Positions 1 through 12,800 of a DNA stretch of 64,000 bases are shown here, one piece after another (positions within the stretch are counted from its first letter, which is position 1; every line of letters starts with the position of its first letter). The notes under the pieces were generated by a model. It had not been told where the DNA came from, did no database searches, and saw only the letters and a program-made list of their open reading frames with translations. The stretch is from the NCBI GenBank assembly GCA_000469685.2, contig LS997567.1, forward strand, positions 43,686,275 to 43,750,274. The letters run 5' to 3'. Made by a program: the position numbers and the translations under genes. The DNA comes from Haemonchus contortus. Its lineage: Eukaryota; Nematoda; Chromadorea; Rhabditida; Trichostrongylidae.

Positions 1-1168
1 TTTCACTGTTCTAAAATGTCAAACCCTAAAGGGGGGTATGAGGGCAATGACAGCCTTTGTTCTCATGGACAAGGAAATCTAGCGCTATTTTTTATATCTC
101 TAGTTGAGTAATAGATCCAATCGTGTTCGTCATTCGTGGTGGTCAAGCATACGGTAGTAGTGGTAGTAGTAGTAGTAGGTTTATTCCATGCATGAACTGT
201 AATTTTAATTGCATTTCTTAATATTCTAGTCTTTTTCGAGAAAATTTGACTACGCGTAGCAAAGGTGATCGCCCTCCACCCTCAAATGCGTCATGTTGCT
301 AACGTGACTCAGTTTAAGACGGAAACTATCTCAGGAATGCAAGAGCGAAAATATCATGAAGTCAAAACGTCGGCTAGAAATTTTTTGACATAAGGGCTCC
401 CTTACATTACGGCGGAAGTTCAAAGAAGTATGGGATTATTTTTCAGGCATCAGTTGCTATCTATATGTCTATGAGTAAGGGTAGCAGTGAAGGTGATTGA
501 TTGGGTCTGGTTGTAGAGAGGAATCAGTGGAACCTGAGGAATTCATTCAAACCACAAAAATGTGAATGCAAGGGGTACCACTCATCGATTTCTCTGGATT
601 TGTCGATTGCACGAGTTGGATGTGAATTGGTTTGTGAAATCAGTGCCCAGATTGTCCACCTTGGAACAAAGTTCGATTGTACTGTAGTAATATGCACATA
701 CAACATGTGGACTTTTCGTAAAAGTCTCAAATGGATTCTACCGAAACCAAAAAAAGGTGTTGATCGTATGCTGTTGCATCGTTTCTATACTGAATAACCT
801 CATTACTCAAAAGGGAAAGTTTTGCTAAACCGAATTTTCTATTTTATCTTTTTCCCATCTAATGTTTGCCCTTTCCAAAGCGTAATACGCATTTTCTGTA
901 CGACATTTGTCCACGCTGCAAGACGAGTTTACTCATGCTGTAATAAGCCCATGGTGTTCCTCTGAATATCATTTTCCATTAGGTACGGCTGTATTAAAGT
1001 TTCACCATAAGGCCCGCATACAACTTTTGGAATAGTAATGTCCTGTAGGTTTAAAAAATTTAAATTAGCTTTCACCCTGTTTCCTTGGGTTTGAATTTGC
1101 CGATTTCATTTGACATTACGATGTAACAATGCGACTTTTGCTACGTATAGTTTACACTGAAATTTCAG
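1..1168. other. intronic or upstream sequence of the EGR gene
   Basis: No coding exon recognised. The first zinc finger expected just before the 1169 exon is not found here, so the preceding EGR exon must lie left of the window and this stretch is probably its intron. The open frames at 501-797 (+) and 524-730 (-) overlap each other and match nothing I know. Confidence 0.5.
154..178. repeat. GTA trinucleotide repeat
   Basis: An imperfect run of GTA/TAG triplets of about 25 bases. It is simple sequence with no coding context. Confidence 0.75.
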
Positions 1169-1457
1169 TGTCGGATCTGTTTGCGGGCGTTTTCGCGATC
1201 GGATCACTTAACCACGCACGTTCGTACGCACACTGGAGAGAAGCCCTTCTCATGTGACGTATGTGGTCGAAAGTTTGCACGAAGTGATGAACGCAAACGC
1301 CATACAAAGGTAACCGCTGGAATCACCCTCTACCACATTATTAATTTCCCAACTCACTACCATCTAGGTCCACGCCAAGTCAAAATCGCGCCGACCGAGC
1401 TTTTCATCCGGATTTTGTGGTCCAGCATCTGGGGACTCTAGTCAAAGTTCGGTGTAG
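1169..1457 (+). CDS. egrh-1: EGR-family C2H2 zinc-finger transcription factor, 3' end (exons 1169-1309 and 1368-1457)
   Basis: The first exon follows a TTTCAG acceptor and encodes fingers 2 and 3 of an early-growth-response triple finger: [17 protein letters not shown], the linker RTHTGEKPF, then [19 protein letters not shown]. The RSDHLTTH and RSDERKRH recognition helices are diagnostic of the EGR/Krox family, which binds GC-rich promoter sites in the nucleus. A 58-base GTAACC...CTAG intron follows in phase 0. The last exon adds a basic and Ser-rich tail ([12 protein letters not shown]...) and stops at TAG 1455-1457. Finger 1 and the N-terminal half lie outside the window. The symbol refers to the C. 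elegans EGR homologue; the family call is firm, the exact orthologue is inference. The 86-codon reading through the intron is an artefact. Confidence 0.93.
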
Positions 1458-4150
1458 GATAAAACGCACGAAGAAGAAAGAAGAAAGAAACGATAAGTGC
1501 CATGAAAGGATGTGACGAGCATGAGGAGAGGAATGGTTTTGTGTCACCTAGCGGGTTGGCAGGCTGATCGATTGCTATTAGATGGCATTACATTACAGGA
1601 ACGGATAAAAAGTGTTCGAAACAGGAATTATATTTATGTGAACAGGTATGAATTTGATTATAAATGTTTATCATTATCTATCATTGATCATTTACTGCTA
1701 CTCAGACACGTTTTAACTCAATTGAATGCTCCAACGAGTTCTTTTTGTTTGAACTTTGTATGAAAGTTCAGATTCTAACACATTTTAGCTTTTATATCAA
1801 CATTGGTTTTATTAACATATCTCTTGATATATTCAGAAAAAGGGTGAGATACCCTGAATACGCGTTCGTCTTCTCAGTGTTGTTTTTTTTTATTTTTCTT
1901 TTGTATTTCGAATTTCCACTATACTAATCTTATTGATTCTACCACTATTTCTAAACTTTGTAAAGTATTGTCGGTTTTAAATTGAATGCTTTACTTGAAA
2001 AGCCTTAGAAAGATTTCTATGTCTCGATCTTAATATTCGTAATTTTGTTCATTAATTCGCTAATATGTAGAGTCTATATCGTTCTTGCAAAGTTAGATTA
2101 CTAGCTGTGTACTTCGTGTGGTTGCGGACTCATGAGGCAATGCGTTCGTCGGAAAGCATTTTATTCCTTACAACACAATAGATGACTATTTTTTCTAATT
2201 TTTTATGGCAGTAATGACGTAAGCCTTCTATGTAATGAGAAAAGCGCGGCTTCCCAGGCAAGATTGTTTTTAGGTACATCGAAGTTATTCATTAAAGTAA
2301 TGTTTCAACGGCTATCCTTGGAAAATGAACGGAATCCCTAGCTTGGATAAAATTTAAAATTGGATTCTATGCGTGTGGATAAGCGTCCTGTATAGCTATG
2401 TTAAAATTCAACTTCATTGAGAGGGGTAATTTAATGCTCTCCAACAGAATGGATCTACCGCATAGTTTTTTTTTAGTTTCAAGGGTTAGATTTCGGTCGC
2501 GCAAATGCTAAGGTCGGATAATTCTGATGTACCGTTTGAGAGGTTTATGATGAATACAAAAAATTGGCTAAAATCTGATTCCAAGCATTCTTATAACTCC
2601 TTTACTGCCTCATGATCGCAACCAGGTGATCGTACACAGCTATGAGCATTACATTAAAATTCGACCGTAGTAGTTTGCATTTCATGTATAGTCTCTTCAT
2701 GAGGCCTTCTATTTCTCAATGTGTAGTTACCGGTGTTTTAGTCAAACCAGTGATAGACAGTATGAGAAAAGAAGTAGGAAACCTGTTAATATCGATCTAG
2801 TCCATTTCTTTCTAATGCTTTGTTCATTCATCGATTTATATTATTACTGTAGGCATCAACTGCCATCAATCTAGAAAGAGTTCTACGCAGTACGTTTAAG
2901 CTGTTTTGAATAAATATTCTCGATATTCCTTTCGTTTCATTTTCAAAATGACGGCACATGTATTCAAGAGGTAATATCGATCGGGCTCTCCAGTGCGCTC
3001 GCGCTTGCTACGATAGTCAGGTGCCAAAATTTCACTTCAAAAAATGAGTTGAACTGATCAAATGACTATGTAAATCGATGAAGTATTATTTTCGAAGAAC
3101 CTGTGATCGAAGGAACTGTAAAGACTTCTTCGATCTACTTGAAACAAGCAGGGTGATCACCGCGAACTTTACGGTCAGAAGAAAAATACGGGCCTGTGAA
3201 TGCTTACGAGAACAAAAAACCGTCAGGACAATGCATGAGATTTTTTGGGAAGACAGGTTTGTTCTTGGTCGGACCATCAAAAAGTTTGCAGTGTCTTAGT
3301 ATCATACCGTTTTCAGCCTTGTGCTGAGTGGTTCTTTCCCGATCGAATACATTACTTTGCACACAATATAGCACACAGTGGATTATCGTAGTGTGTACGA
3401 TGGTGAATTCTAAATCGTCACTTAAATCTGATTAGTGGTGATTACAGATTAACGTTGATTGACAAGTAATCTCGCCGCAGATCCATAACTTACATCACGC
3501 CGTAGGGAGAGGATAAAAGATGATGAAAGATAAAGATGTCGTGATAAAACTGCTTTACTGCTTTTCAGGTCCCTAGCAGGGAAGACCTCTGTTAAGTAAA
3601 AGTGTTTTACATCGACTGCAGTTCTACTACGAAAAATCAGTCGGGCAAATCATTATAAAACATCATTCCTCGTGCCTATGGTTTCAAGCAGACTAGACGT
3701 TGCAGACAAAATGTATCAATTAATAAAATCTTCGATATGGTGATAAAAGAAGGAGCTTAGCACCAACCAACCTTTGGGAGGATACGTCTCATATTCGATT
3801 TTCACCTCAAATCGCAGCCGTTTCAATATGTGCTCGAGTGGCAAACCCTGTCCTTTAGAACCCTGTGACAAATAACGACATGGATATTTCGATGGTACCG
3901 GCAATCAGCATGGAAGCCCCATGTTAATACTATTTCTCATTAGCGACCTACATATAATTGACGATTATGAAGCGCTATGACCATGCTGAAAAGGGAATCC
4001 CATCATAATATGGCGGGACCATGTGCACACAATGATGTTATTCAAGACTAGTCACTATGTTGTTATTTTCAAAAAGGTGGACAGGAACCAAGTTTTCTTA
4101 GATCAGTGGTCACACTACAGTGGGAGGAGGCTTTGGCTATTTTTCCGCGA
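1458..4150. other. intergenic, no gene seen
   Basis: AT-rich sequence 3' of the EGR gene. Short open frames (1512-1763, 1745-1927, 3078-3299 on + with a minus-strand partner) lack splice context or family similarity. I see no RNA gene here. Confidence 0.5.
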
Positions 4151-6560
4151 CGAGCGCACGGTACAGAGAGAGGAACAAAATGAGCCGACTGCCCGGCAAT
4201 GTGCCAGACACAGGCTAGATGGCCACCAGCGCGGTCGGTTATTTCGTAAAGCCGTTTAGGGCTTTTGTACAGTAGTGAAGAGCTTGAAGATTAAAATTAA
4301 AGGGAAACGGGGGGTGGGTGATTCTGTTGGATCAGCCGAGGCCGGCCACATCGGTGGATACTCCGATTGAACAGACATATAGTGAAGGCGGAACTAGTTC
4401 TTCCAAGGTAACTGAATAGCAGTAGTCGTTAAGAACTAGCCTCTGTCTTGTATCTCGAATTATTCCCATTTAATGATTACATTTACTTTTTTATTCCCTT
4501 AAATTGGATCTATACATTCAAATTGCACTATCAGAAAAGCACTTGTTTCATACCAGTCCTCTGTAAGTGGATAATGCCAAGGGTCAAGGTTATCGACCGG
4601 TAGTTAATCAGCCATACTTTTCATAATTTCGCTGAAAAAATAGTTGTAACGAGCCAGTGAAGGCGGCTGAAGTACAGTGAGTTGGAAAGAAGGTAATATT
4701 CAGCGTTCTTCACCGATTAAGTGCAGCAACGTTTAGATAATATGATCAAAAATGTGTCTGATAGGTGCCGGTGCGGTGCAGGGTGAGGGAGGAGAGGGGC
4801 TGACTCTCTGGCAAAATGCCAATTTCGCTAGCCAATCAGTGCTTCCACGATTGCAGGCATCAGTGGCCGCCAGCGCGGTGGACTATTCTGCTGTCGAGGG
4901 CTGGTGGAGGAACGGACAGCCAAGACTGTAAAGGTGAAAATGGAAGGAAAACGAAGTAATCATTTAGTATGAGGTATCGAACAGTATACCCGCTAATCTT
5001 TAGTTTGGCTTGATGAGGAAATGGAAGATGTTCCTGTCATCAAGATATGCTGCGTACTGATATTAAGGCCACACAATAGAAGAAAAACTGACTGATGATC
5101 GAGGGATAGACGGAATTCCTACATACTACCGATTATAGTCCGGGACTGACTACCAATTCCATGGCTATCTTATCAGATCAGGATGCAATAGCCCTCTGAA
5201 TATGAGAATACGCCATAAAATACGTCATACGCCGTTTACTCTGATTTGCGGGTCTGAACATCAGCACGGGGCATATCCTGGAAATGTCACCACCTTGTAT
5301 TCCTTTACCAAACCATACTGTGCGACTGAAACGTTTACCGTCCGATTCTAAATAATAAGTACTATCAAATGATACATACATAGATCACCCCTCGATGAAA
5401 GCTTTGTGCTCCGTCCTTTCGAACTTTTCCATTAGCAGCCGGTAGTTCGATCCTTGTAAGGCAGGAGCGATTTGCGCGATTGCCGCTCGATACAGGGCGA
5501 GAGAGAAAGGAGTCAATCGCCTGGCAAAATGCCAGATCGATTGGATAACCCTGCTTCTACGATTGCCGGTGCCGAAAGCCGCAGTGCGGTGGCTATTTCG
5601 TAGCCTGCGCGGATACGTAAAATGGATGGTGCCATCGAGGCTTTGAGAATCGGCCAGGAGAGAGTATAAAGGTGAAAATGGAGGGAAAACGAAGTTTCGT
5701 CGAAGAGTGACCTACGTATCTTTCATTAGCATTTCTTATGGGGTACATAACAGTATACCTTCTAGTCTTTGATTTGGCTCAATGAGAGAATGATAAGTTT
5801 TCAGTTCATCATTATATGCTGCGTACTCATATTTAAGGCCAACTTCACAGGAAAAGTTAATTGGTAATAGAGGCAAAAACGGAATTCCTACACGCTACCG
5901 ATTGTAAGGCGGGACTGACTAGTGATTCCATGGCTACCTTATGGGATTAGGATGAAATAGCCCTCCAAACTTAATAATGCGCCATAAGTTGAGTTTTTTT
6001 AAGCGAACTTCTAGGTTTCTAAAGTATCATCTAGTGGTGCTTGAAAAGCCAAGCTCAATGGTTCATCCAACTTCTGGGAAGCTTAGCTTCAAACCTACAG
6101 ATGACAAAAAAGAGAGATTAGTACATACTGCTGCACAAAAATCAAAAGAAAAGACAAGCTCGAGTGAGGTAGTATTGAAGGTGGATAAGTCATGATTGCT
6201 CGTCGAGCTTACGCGCTACAATGGTTCATTGAGTCTCGGGCCGCTAAAGGCTTGATGGGTTGAACACATACTGAACCCAGGTCTCCTGTTACTGAGACTG
6301 AATCATGGGAATAACTTAATTATGAAAATACAAAAACCGGTATAAGGGAGCCTGCCTAATACATTCTTATGAGACATCTCTATTATGGTGCAGTTAGTAG
6401 GGTAACGAGAGTTTCACAGCTGATCTGCTAGTTAATCCAATTGATGGGCTCATGCGAAAGGAATCGGGCACCAACTGAAACTTGTCGTCAAACACTGATA
6501 ATGCCCTTCCACGATAAGAGTCGGAAGAAGTGGATCTTTGGAGCAAAGTGCTCGCAATGG
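4100..6560. repeat. foldback repeat cluster A (three centres)
   Basis: At least three diverged copies of one repeat. Each is centred on a short palindrome of the form GGCA-A/T-n-n-TGCCA, at 4195-4206, 4810-4821 and 5523-5534. Sequence on the two sides of a centre is mutually inverted. The right arm runs as TCGAGGGC, then GTGAAAATGGAAGGAAAACG, then AATAGCATTTCTTATGG and AACAGTATACC; the left arm holds the reverse-complement series. The block at 6200-6560 is shared with 11270-11620, around GGCTTGATGGGTTGAACACA. No transposase frame is present, so these look like non-autonomous long-inverted-repeat elements. The family reappears at 9.2-13.3 kb inside the degenerin intron. Confidence 0.75.
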
Positions 6561-6802
6561 CCTACACAGCGCCTTGGCTGCTGTCACTCATTGATTGACT
6601 CTAAATATTGATTGATTTCCCATATCAGGACTTCCCGCTTTGATATCGCTTTTCTCTTTTTCCTTTTTTGCTTTCTTCTGATAGCTCAACGGCTCTGAAA
6701 ACTGTAATCTCAACCTTTATAGTGGTTAAAGAGTATCATCTGCCACAGAACTAGTTGCACATTCACCAATTCAGAACAGGAAGACCACACTGATCCTCCC
6801 TA

Positions 6803-9800
6803 ATGGAGGATGGAGAAAGTGATGATGACAGCACATTCACAAGCTCCGATAGTTTCATGGAGCGGATTATTCTCCACGTCTACGATGACGAGTCGAAAGA
6901 GTTCAGCTCACTAACTACTTACCATGGAATGGTAAGTTTGACTTCGGAATCTTGACTGGACCTCATCTTGGTCCGACAATTAACCTGTGCAAAATAGCTG
7001 GTGCCCGATACTTTTGGTTAGTAACATTGGATTGTTGTGTTGACTTATTAATTTATCTTCGATTTCATTCACTTGAACAATCTGACATTTGACTTCGTTA
7101 ATGCTGAATAAGTTCAGATAAGAATATACAGGTCAGAAACGTGGCCATCGAGAATATTCTGGTCTTTGGTGGTCGTAACATGTCTGACACTCTTCATGAT
7201 CCACGTAAGATCAATAGATTTATATCTATTAATGAGTTTTTTCTCAAAAGTTTAGGCTGATTATGAGTGAAGTTATGATTCAATATACAGAGCGGTATGA
7301 TGCTTTTCTTCTATCATTCTCATCCAACATTTTTCAAAACCACTGATAGTCTACTTACCGAGGAACATCTGCCTGCAGTGACACTATGTAAATTGGGCGG
7401 AGCCGATCAATGGCGAAATTACCCAGGTAGGGTTGTGCAACGTACCTGCTCGATTCTGACTTATCATCGTACTCCATCGAACTATGTAGTAATCAAGTCA
7501 AAAAGCGAATTGCTGTCTTCATTTGACGCTGTCATCCTTGGTGAATCGTTGGATTTTAACGACATTGTGAACCTGCACAGGCTTGAGGATATGTTCATGA
7601 ACATCACAGGAGAAGGGCTCAACGTACGGCGGTTTCTCGAGGAATCAAGGTAGGCTAAAAGACCAAAAAACCACTATGATTCATCGATAGCTCTTGTATT
7701 AAAATGCCTGTATCATGGGGAAAATGCCTGCAATTTGTCAGTTGTCTGCAGACGATAATCTCACTACTGGCCCGCTTTTGTGAACGCTTGCCACTGACTA
7801 TGGGGGCGAACAGGGGAGAAATTCGAAGTATTTTTATAATTTTATATATATATATTTTTGCAGGGTCCGATGCGAAGATTTTGTAAAATCTGTGCGGATC
7901 GCTGATCGGCAACTGAGGAATCACTGTGAAAAAGCGGAATGGTCCCTCACAGATTATGGTTATTGTACGACTTTTTCGCTGTGGAGTACGTCCATGGCAC
8001 ACTCTATAAGCATAGACCTGGTTAGTCGTTCTGATGGTAAGGGCGTAACTATTTTTGCTGGATTTCAAGCTGGATAACTAGCTAGTAAGCTCGTAACTAG
8101 TAAACGTATCCGACTTGATCTCCTTCATTTTCGAAAAGTGCCTCTGTCGTTGCTCTGCCTAATATCTTGTTCCTTCGAATAGTCATATAGTTAATTTAGA
8201 ATTCGTCATCTTCCAAGTTCATCCTAATGGCAGAGCAATCTCGCCCAAGTTGAATGGATGGCCCCTACCACGGGGGAGAACGGCTAGGCTATCATTTCAG
8301 CCAAGAAAGGTGAGGATCTCAACTCTCTCGCACGATTGATCCATGTTCAAATGAAGAATCTAGGAGTTCGAAACCTTTTATTTTTTAGAAAACGCTTCTG
8401 GAAACTGGTGACTGGGGCGACTGTACTAGAGGTGATGGGTCCCTTGTTCCCTTCTATGATAGAGCAGATTGCGAAAGGGATTGCATAGTTGAGCAATTCA
8501 TAAGAAGGTAACAGTTTGTGTTCGGATCAATGTTTGCTTTATGCTTCTTTGAAAGGCATTTAGTAATACTATGAAGTAATACTCAGATGTGGATGCGCGC
8601 CATTCTTTGTGGAGAGCTCGTACGTGAGGACATGTAGTCTTGTGGAAATGGGCATATGTGGCCGTCAAGGTAAGTTTGACATTAAGTGTAAAAGGTAGTC
8701 ACTGAGGAAATATTTTCTTCCCTTTATGATTTCCGATTCAAAAAGACCATGGAAGAATTGTGTCTGCCCAGTAGAATGCGAGCGACTCGATTATTCGAAT
8801 GCGATGGTCAGCTACCGCAAGAAGAATCGGCAGTGAGTTACTACCTTGTACTGAATCAAGTAGAGCTATGACTAGTGGCTATTCACGACCGCCAGTCGTA
8901 GGCTTCCCCCATATTTGCCATACGGCTTCAATGATGGGCTCACTTGGTCCTTTTCGGCATGGAGGAGGATCGAATCCACGCTAGAAACGCGAATTTCCTC
9001 GTTTTTCTGGCACGAGCTGGTTGAAAGTTAGCACTTCCAAGACCTGATTATAGTAATGCAGTCGCTCTTCAAGCTCACCAAGGTGGAGCTTCGGGATTTA
9101 AAGCTTCATCCTAAAAAAGCTTGACTCTATGCTGTACTCTCATGTTTTATGGGGTATTTCATCGTGCGTAGCCTGAGAAGGTCATGAAACCTATGGACGA
9201 TCACGAAGTGCTCTGTGGGAAATTCGTATACAACTTGATTGAAATCAGCGTTTCCTCTGTTAATTGGCCTTCGATATCAGGACGCGGCAGAACTTTTGGA
9301 TTTACCCATTTTGCTTCCTTTCTAAACTCAAAGACACCTGCAATATACGTTGTTCAGTTCCTCAAATCAAACACGGTCGAATCATTATAGATTATCCGCG
9401 AAAGCAACTTTGTTTTCCTTCCATTTTTACTTGTATTCTCTTCGCTGTTTAATACTCAAGCCCTCGTCGACACTCACTGCAATCGAAGCAATCGGCGCAC
9501 CGTTCAGCGCAAGAAAGGGAGGGGCGAACTGCTTGGCAACGTGCCAAATCACTTGGCTAACCGGGCTTCCATGACTGCCGGTGCTGTTCGCGGGCCGCTC
9601 ATCGAGGGCTTAGAAGGATGCAGTGAAGTGTATACGGATGAAAACGGAAAGATATATAAAGTTTTTCTCGAGAGGTGGCTCATGTATAAAATAAATGAAT
9701 GCATCATCGAATAGCATTTTAAATGGAGACTCGAGCAGTACTATACCTTGTAGATGTGTAATTTGGTTCGGTATGGAAGTAAATGGTAACGCAATCTCAA

Positions 9801-12800
9801 GTGCATGCAGCTCACTGGTATTCAGAGCCACGCTGAAGAAGAAACACTCCTATGTGATCAAGTCGACCACGAAATTCCTTCAATGCAGTAACTGAAACTC
9901 AGGCCACTTTGTTTACTCTTTAGCTCTTCTAAATTAGATAGAATATCCTATCGAACTTGAAAATACGCCTTAGGGTCAGAGTCTTTGTTTCACTTCCGCT
10001 TTTACTTGTATTTTCTTCGCTGTCTACCTTCCAAGCCCTCGCGGCACCCGCTGCAATTGATTTGATTGGCGCACCGTTCAGGACAAGAAATAGTGGCTAA
10101 CTGCTTGGCAAAATGCCAGATCAACTAGCCAACCGTGCTTCTACGCTTGCCTGTACGTTCGCCGTCAGCGCGGCCGGCTATTTCGTATCCTCCTCGGATT
10201 ATTGAGTAACGCACAGTCATGGGAGACGTTCGTTAGGAACGATTTTGGGTAATCGATTCGCCGCACGCGGCTGTCGCGGACTACTCATTCGCCGTTATTA
10301 CACTCGAGCGTTCTTCGTACAGCTCAATCGATATGTGATCATTATTTTATGTAGAATTCTACTATTAGTACTTTTGTTCTTGTATCTCTTACCTACTGCT
10401 GCATCCTGCTACATTCCTTCGCGCGCGACGCCCCTCTCACCGCGACGCGACCATTTCGTTCCTAACGCACCACACCCCACAGTCATCGAGGGCTTGTTAG
10501 TCATGGAGTGAAGAGCATATGTGTGAAAATGGAAAGAATGTAGAGAATGATTCATTTAAGTCGAATAGCATTTCTTATGGAGAGTCACTTTGTAGCTGTG
10601 TAGTTTGGTATGGGAATAAAAAGTGACCAAATCTCAAAGGTATGTAGCCTATTGGTATTGTGGGCCACACATATGAGGAAATGCTACCCTGTAATCAAGT
10701 CGTCACGAAATTCCTCCAGAACATCCTCGCCAGCCGACCGCCTTTTATTTCTCTACTAAAAACTACACAGCTGTACAAATGAAATGCTATTAATTTTTAC
10801 ATGGATCACTCATTAATGAGAACTTTGTTTCCTTTCCATTTGACCACCATTTTCTTCCTAGTCTATCGCCGAAGGTGTGGACGGACATGGAAGGGGAGGA
10901 GCCAACTGCTTGGCAAAGTGCCAAATGCATCGCTAACCGTGCTTTCACCATTACAGGCATCAGTGGCTGCCAGCGCGGTTAGCCATTTCGCCAAATGCGA
11001 GGGTATCTCGACGTACACTGCCGTCGAGGGCTTGAGAACTGGCAGCTGAAAAAGGTGAAGACTGAAGGAAAACCAAGTTCTCGTCCAGGGAGATCTACAT
11101 ATCGCTTTGTAGCACTTGTTTCATGTTCTCAAGGAAGTTGTAGCGATATTTTGAGGACAACTGATCATTACAGTGGTCCATTTGAGGTTCGGGTAGTCAT
11201 GATTGTTTATGAACGAGTACTGATTGTGAGCATACAAGTGTTAGGTCCTTTTTAAGAGAGTATCAACGGTAGAAGCTAGTTGATGTAGGCCTTGATGGGT
11301 TGAACACATAGTGGACCCGGCTTAGAAGGCTACTGATTTATTGGGACTGAATTGTAGATATCATGGAAATACGAGATCGGGTCAAAGGAGCTTGCCTTTT
11401 TCGTCGAGACATCATTGTTATGGCGCAGCTTGTAGGGTAGCGCGAGTTTCCCAGCTGATTTGCTAACTAATCCTATCGATAAGCTCACTCGAAAGGAAAC
11501 CTGGAGCGACTGGAACTTGTGGTGAGGCCCTGATAGTGAGACCTTTCATGATAGGAAGTCGTAGGAAACTGACTCTGGAGCATCGTGCTCGTGTTAGCCT
11601 ACGTCGCTCCCCTTTGGAAGGACATTTCATTCTAGACCGTTACGGTAGATCCATTCACAGACAGTCCCGGACCGCAGTCAGTGTTCTAAAGTTTTTTGTG
11701 AACAACGTGATTACAGTTAGCGTTTAATTTGCCGTCTGGTCCCATACATTAGCACGCGGCACATCCTTTTGATTTCACCACCTTTTATTTTCGCACCAAA
11801 CTGTACGATTGAAATGTATACCGTTCGAATCACTACAAGAAATTCATCAGATGATACATGGACACCCCTCTATGAAAGCTTTGTGTTCTTAGGCTTTTCA
11901 TCTTACAATTAGCAGCCTTTAGTTCGATCCTTATGAGGCTGGAGCGATTCGCGCTATTGGCGCTCAGCACAGGACAAGGAAGGAGAGGAGCGAATCGCCT
12001 GGCAAAATGCCAGATCGATTGGATAATCGTGTTTCTTCGATTGCCGGTGCTGAGGGCGCTGCACCTGGGTTGTTTCGAAATCGGCTCGGATACGTGAAAT
12101 ACACGGTGCCGTCGAAGGTTTGAGAGTCGGCTAATGAAGAGTATAAAAGTATAAATGGAAGAAATTCAACATTCAACGGTCCTAGCCTACAGTCAGCTCT
12201 ATGCAGTTATTTTATAATTAACATGATGCATACATGGGTACGGGTATGTGGCTTATCCTAGTGAATTGGGCAGCTTTTATCCCTTTAGCAAACCTACATG
12301 CTTACCATGTATGCTGTCGATTACCCTGGACAAATGCCGTTTATGAGAATTCACGTATCCGAGCAGGCCACTGCACCGGCGTCCAGTGGCTCTGGAAATC
12401 GAAGAAGCACGGTTGGCCAGCAGACCTGGCATGTTGCCAAGCGGCTGGCTCTTTTCTCTCTGTACTGGGCGCCAATCATGGGAAATTCTGTACTGGGCGC
12501 CAATCATGGGAAATGCTGCTGCCCTCTAGGTTTGGCAGACCAGCTGGTACCCACAGCTGAAGTTGTAAAGAAAACAAAGCTCCCCTGAAGTGTATACAAT
12601 GAATCATTCAATAGCACTTCTTATAAGGAATCGAACAGTATATCCTGCAGCTGTTTGGCTTGGCCAAGAAATAATCCCAGCGATGCTGGCTGCTGCTACT
12701 TGAGGCATCACATCAGGTTTTTCCAGAATAATAGTTCAATTACTTTTCAGATGTTCAAGGCACTGAACATAAAGAACTGAATGAAAATCCTGGAGAAACC

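Noticed and set aside
501..797. 98-codon plus frame
   Set aside because: No EGR similarity and no splice signals at its ends; it overlaps an antisense frame of similar quality.
8960..8985. GGATCGAATCC, like a tRNA T-loop
   Set aside because: No matching acceptor, D or anticodon arms could be drawn. Similar motifs at 5447 and 11920 belong to the foldback repeats. I found no tRNA in the window.
10245..10511. 88-codon hydrophobic plus frame
   Set aside because: It lies almost wholly within the MITE at 10221-10478; composition alone makes it look membrane-like.
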